A stretch of 8,713 nt of DNA, taken from the NCBI GenBank assembly GCA_903827735.1, contig CAIKJM010000416.1, positions 1 to 8,713 of the forward strand, given 5' to 3'. Position 1 is the first letter of the stretch. Each line of letters opens with the position of its first letter. Made by a program: the position numbers and the translations under genes. This document shows positions 7,447-8,713 of the stretch, piece by piece. This DNA comes from an uncultured Rhodanobacter sp. (lineage in GTDB: Bacteria > Pseudomonadota > Gammaproteobacteria > Xanthomonadales > Rhodanobacteraceae). The notes under the pieces are model-generated. The model did not search any database and had not been told where the DNA came from. It worked only from the letters and a program-made list of their open reading frames with translations.

Positions 7447-7500
7447 CAAAGGGGTCAGATTCAATTACCGCGACGGAGATAATGAACCCGACCCCTTTTG
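7447..7500. repeat. GGGGTC hairpin, second repeat subfamily
   Basis: The arms are CAAAGGGGTCAGATTCAATTA (7447-7467, shown here only as a 21-nt arm; core AAAGGGGTCAGATTCA) and its near-complement ending GAACCCGACCCCTTTTG (to 7500), around a 12-nt loop. The palindrome resembles ends of REP-type elements mobilised by RAYT transposases, but no such gene is present. It begins exactly where IS4 homology stops. Confidence 0.7.
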
Positions 7501-7519
7501 CCACTATCCCGAATCAGAA

Positions 7520-7582
7520 AAACAATGGCCAGAGTGCACTTGTTTGTGTGTCCATTAGAAAAGTCGACTCTGACCGCGGTTT
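7520..7582. repeat. 63-bp inverted-arm repeat, copy C (complete, diverged)
   Basis: The left arm (7520-7541) contains GGCCAGAGTGCACTT, the spacer is GTTTGTGTGTCCATTAGAA, and the right arm (7561-7582) contains AAGTCGACTCTGACCGCGGT. Total length and layout equal those of copies A and B although the spacer differs from B at six of 19 positions. It lies 40 bases past the 3' end of the DUF3761 gene. Confidence 0.8.
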
Positions 7583-7622
7583 CGAAGTGCGCGCAACACC
7601 GAGCTGATAGATAAAAGCCGCC

Positions 7623-8060
7623 TCATAACCATTTCGCTACCCCGCCATGGTGCGAGCATGTGCCGCGACGATTCTCGCTAAAGCTGTAGCTCCCATCCCG
7701 GCATTGGGCGGTAGCGCCGTTAGGCGAATTTCCTGAAACCGTATGTGCAGGACGATGAACGGTATCTCCAGATGTACTTGTGTAGCTTCCGGGCTCTATA
7801 AGCCGATCGTCACGCTGGGCCTGAGCCGTGTTCGCTTCAGATTGCGCTCCCAAAGCTTCGTTCGATGCGTGCTGGGTATAGAGAAAAATAACTACGCAAC
7901 CTGGGCTGGCCGCGTTTGTATACCGAACGGTTCCCTTAGCCGAGGTGCATTTGTAGACAACCCCAGTCTTAGCATCGCTCGACTGATTCGGCACTTGGGC
8001 ACGTGCGTTGATCGCGATGATCGACAAGCAAAACAAAACGGCGCGGAGCATGAAGTTCAT
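7623..8060 (-). CDS. Secreted DUF3761 protein
   Basis: This is a 145-residue exported protein. The signal peptide is MNFMLRAVLFCLSIIAINAR, with cleavage near ARA|Q (residue 21). Residues 35-55 (VYKCTSAKGTVRYTNAASPG, Cys38 and Cys55) look like a DUF4124-type KCxxxKGxVxY segment. Residues about 115-145 (QCRDGSYSFSENRRGTCSHH then GGVAKWL, Cys120 and Cys135) are the DUF3761 signature, whose function is unknown. The ATG at 8060 is chosen because it gives a clean signal peptide and has GGGG 5 bases upstream. A longer frame to 8132 only translates a repeat arm. The ATG at 8051 is a second possibility. It is the fourth of the five minus-strand genes in the array, followed by repeat copy C. Confidence 0.85.
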   Translation of the reverse strand: MNFMLRAVLFCLSIIAINARAQVPNQSSDAKTGVVYKCTSAKGTVRYTNAASPGCVVIFLYTQHASNEALGAQSEANTAQAQRDDRLIEPGSYTSTSGDTVHRPAHTVSGNSPNGATAQCRDGSYSFSENRRGTCSHHGGVAKWL

Positions 8061-8110
8061 GAAACCCCGTAAACTTTCCCAAGATGCAAGCACGATACAA
8101 GAACCGGCCA

Positions 8111-8185
8111 AGACTGGGGTCAGGGTCGCCATTTCACGGGTAACGGACTAAGACGAGGAGGAAAAGTGCACTCTGACCCCAGTTT
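8111..8185. repeat. Repeat family, paired arms with longer spacer (copy F)
   Basis: The left arm (8111-8133) contains GACTGGGGTCAGGGTCGCC and the right arm (8164-8185) AAGTGCACTCTGACCCCAGT. They are inverted relative to each other but separated by 30 nt instead of 19, with unrelated spacer sequence. The right arm ends 5 bases before the stop of the next minus-strand gene, and the left arm lies 50 bases upstream of the DUF3761 start. Confidence 0.75.
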
Positions 8186-8190
8186 TCTCA

Positions 8191-8713
8191 CTAGCGCAAA
8201 TAGTGCGTTACCGAGATCCTGTTGTCTGCAAGCCACGAAAGAGCAGCAGCTATCGCAATAAGGACGCAACCAAACGCTAGCGCGTAGATCAAGCGGCGCC
8301 CGGTCTCACGAGCAAGGCGAGGAGCCTCGTACGGTACCCAGTGTGAGTCGCCTGCAACCTGCATTTCCCAAGGACCGAAGTTCACGCGCCGATAAAAAAG
8401 TACGTTATAGGGTTGTAACGCTTTCCCTAGTTTGATTAGCAGCGTGTCGAATCCAACGAGGCCTCCGTCAATCTTCGCGATGACAGCATCACTCCCATCT
8501 ACCAACCAAGCGTCTGTGCCGCTGCGTGGCGCGGTAGCAGTGACCACCTGCTTTATGATCAATAAAGGAATCGTTCGTACACGAAACGCGCTGGTGACAA
8601 TCAAGCCATCAGCACCGAGCTGGATGCCATAGCGTCTTACGTATAAGTAGCCCCATGCCAGTAGTGGCATCAAGCAAGCACCTACTACGCAGTAAGCAAT
8701 GGCCTCACCGCTG
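8191..8713 (-). CDS. Membrane protein with PH-like domain (5' end outside window)
   Basis: The minus-strand frame is open from the right edge to a TAG at 8191-8193. A hydrophobic helix (AIAYCVVGACLMPLLAWGYL) is followed by a cytoplasmic-looking segment (YGIQLGADGLIVTSAFRVRT then IPLLIIKQVVTATAP) that reads like a bacterial PH domain of the membrane-associated type. Near the end a second helix (LIYALAFGCVLIAIAAALSW) follows an Arg-rich stretch (RLARETGRRL). An internal TTG-ATG at 8673/8670 could serve as a start, but the first helix extends upstream of it, so I treat the gene as truncated by the window. The function is unknown, and the PH assignment is by eye. Confidence 0.7.
   Translation of the reverse strand, partial: SGEAIAYCVVGACLMPLLAWGYLYVRRYGIQLGADGLIVTSAFRVRTIPLLIIKQVVTATAPRSGTDAWLVDGSDAVIAKIDGGLVGFDTLLIKLGKALQPYNVLFYRRVNFGPWEMQVAGDSHWVPYEAPRLARETGRRLIYALAFGCVLIAIAAALSWLADNRISVTHYLR

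Noticed and set aside
3460..7582. CRISPR-like array from the similar repeats
   Set aside because: Copies are kilobases apart with genes between them, and no regular spacers or cas genes occur.
8061..8132. N-terminal extension of the DUF3761 protein to a start at 8132
   Set aside because: The extra residues come from the left arm of repeat F and would bury the signal peptide.

Overview
The window looks like bacterial chromosome, most likely a gammaproteobacterium of the Xanthomonadales (Dyella/Rhodanobacter/Luteibacter-like). This is inferred from moderately high GC by eye, an alginate-export-type outer-membrane porin, a DUF3761 protein, IS4-type transposase debris and dispersed GGGGTCAGAGT-type repeats. 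I could not check the taxonomy.

Left part (1-3286), a metabolic or transport locus. On the minus strand a YcaC-like isochorismatase-family hydrolase, an alginate-export-family outer-membrane porin and the first 38 codons of a TMEM175-type potassium channel follow one another closely and could be one operon. A LysR-type regulator is divergently transcribed from the hydrolase across a short intergenic region that holds dyad sequences. The regulator is the obvious candidate to control the operon.

Right part (3287-8713), an accessory region. Five consecutive minus-strand genes lie here: a secreted protein of unknown family, an HEXXH metalloprotease-like gene split by one in-frame TGA, a small secreted protein, a secreted DUF3761 protein and a membrane protein running off the window. 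Each has, just beyond its 3' end, a copy of one repeat family with core AAGTNNACTCTGACCCC. Three copies are complete 63-bp elements with a fixed layout: a 22-nt arm, a 19-nt spacer and a 22-nt inverted arm. The others are single or diverged arms. Two dead IS4-type transposase pieces, a C-terminal piece at about 4924-5253 and an N-terminal piece at 7228-7446, each end at a repeat copy. The pieces are in the wrong order to be halves of one disrupted element.

The most interesting observation is this regular gene-plus-palindrome arrangement, in constant orientation, mostly with exported orphan proteins. The conservative reading is a REP-like or MITE-like repeat family in intergenic 3' positions. 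The alternative is that the repeats mark module boundaries in a region that gains and loses genes. No integrase, RAYT transposase, CRISPR array, tRNA or rRNA gene is visible in the window.
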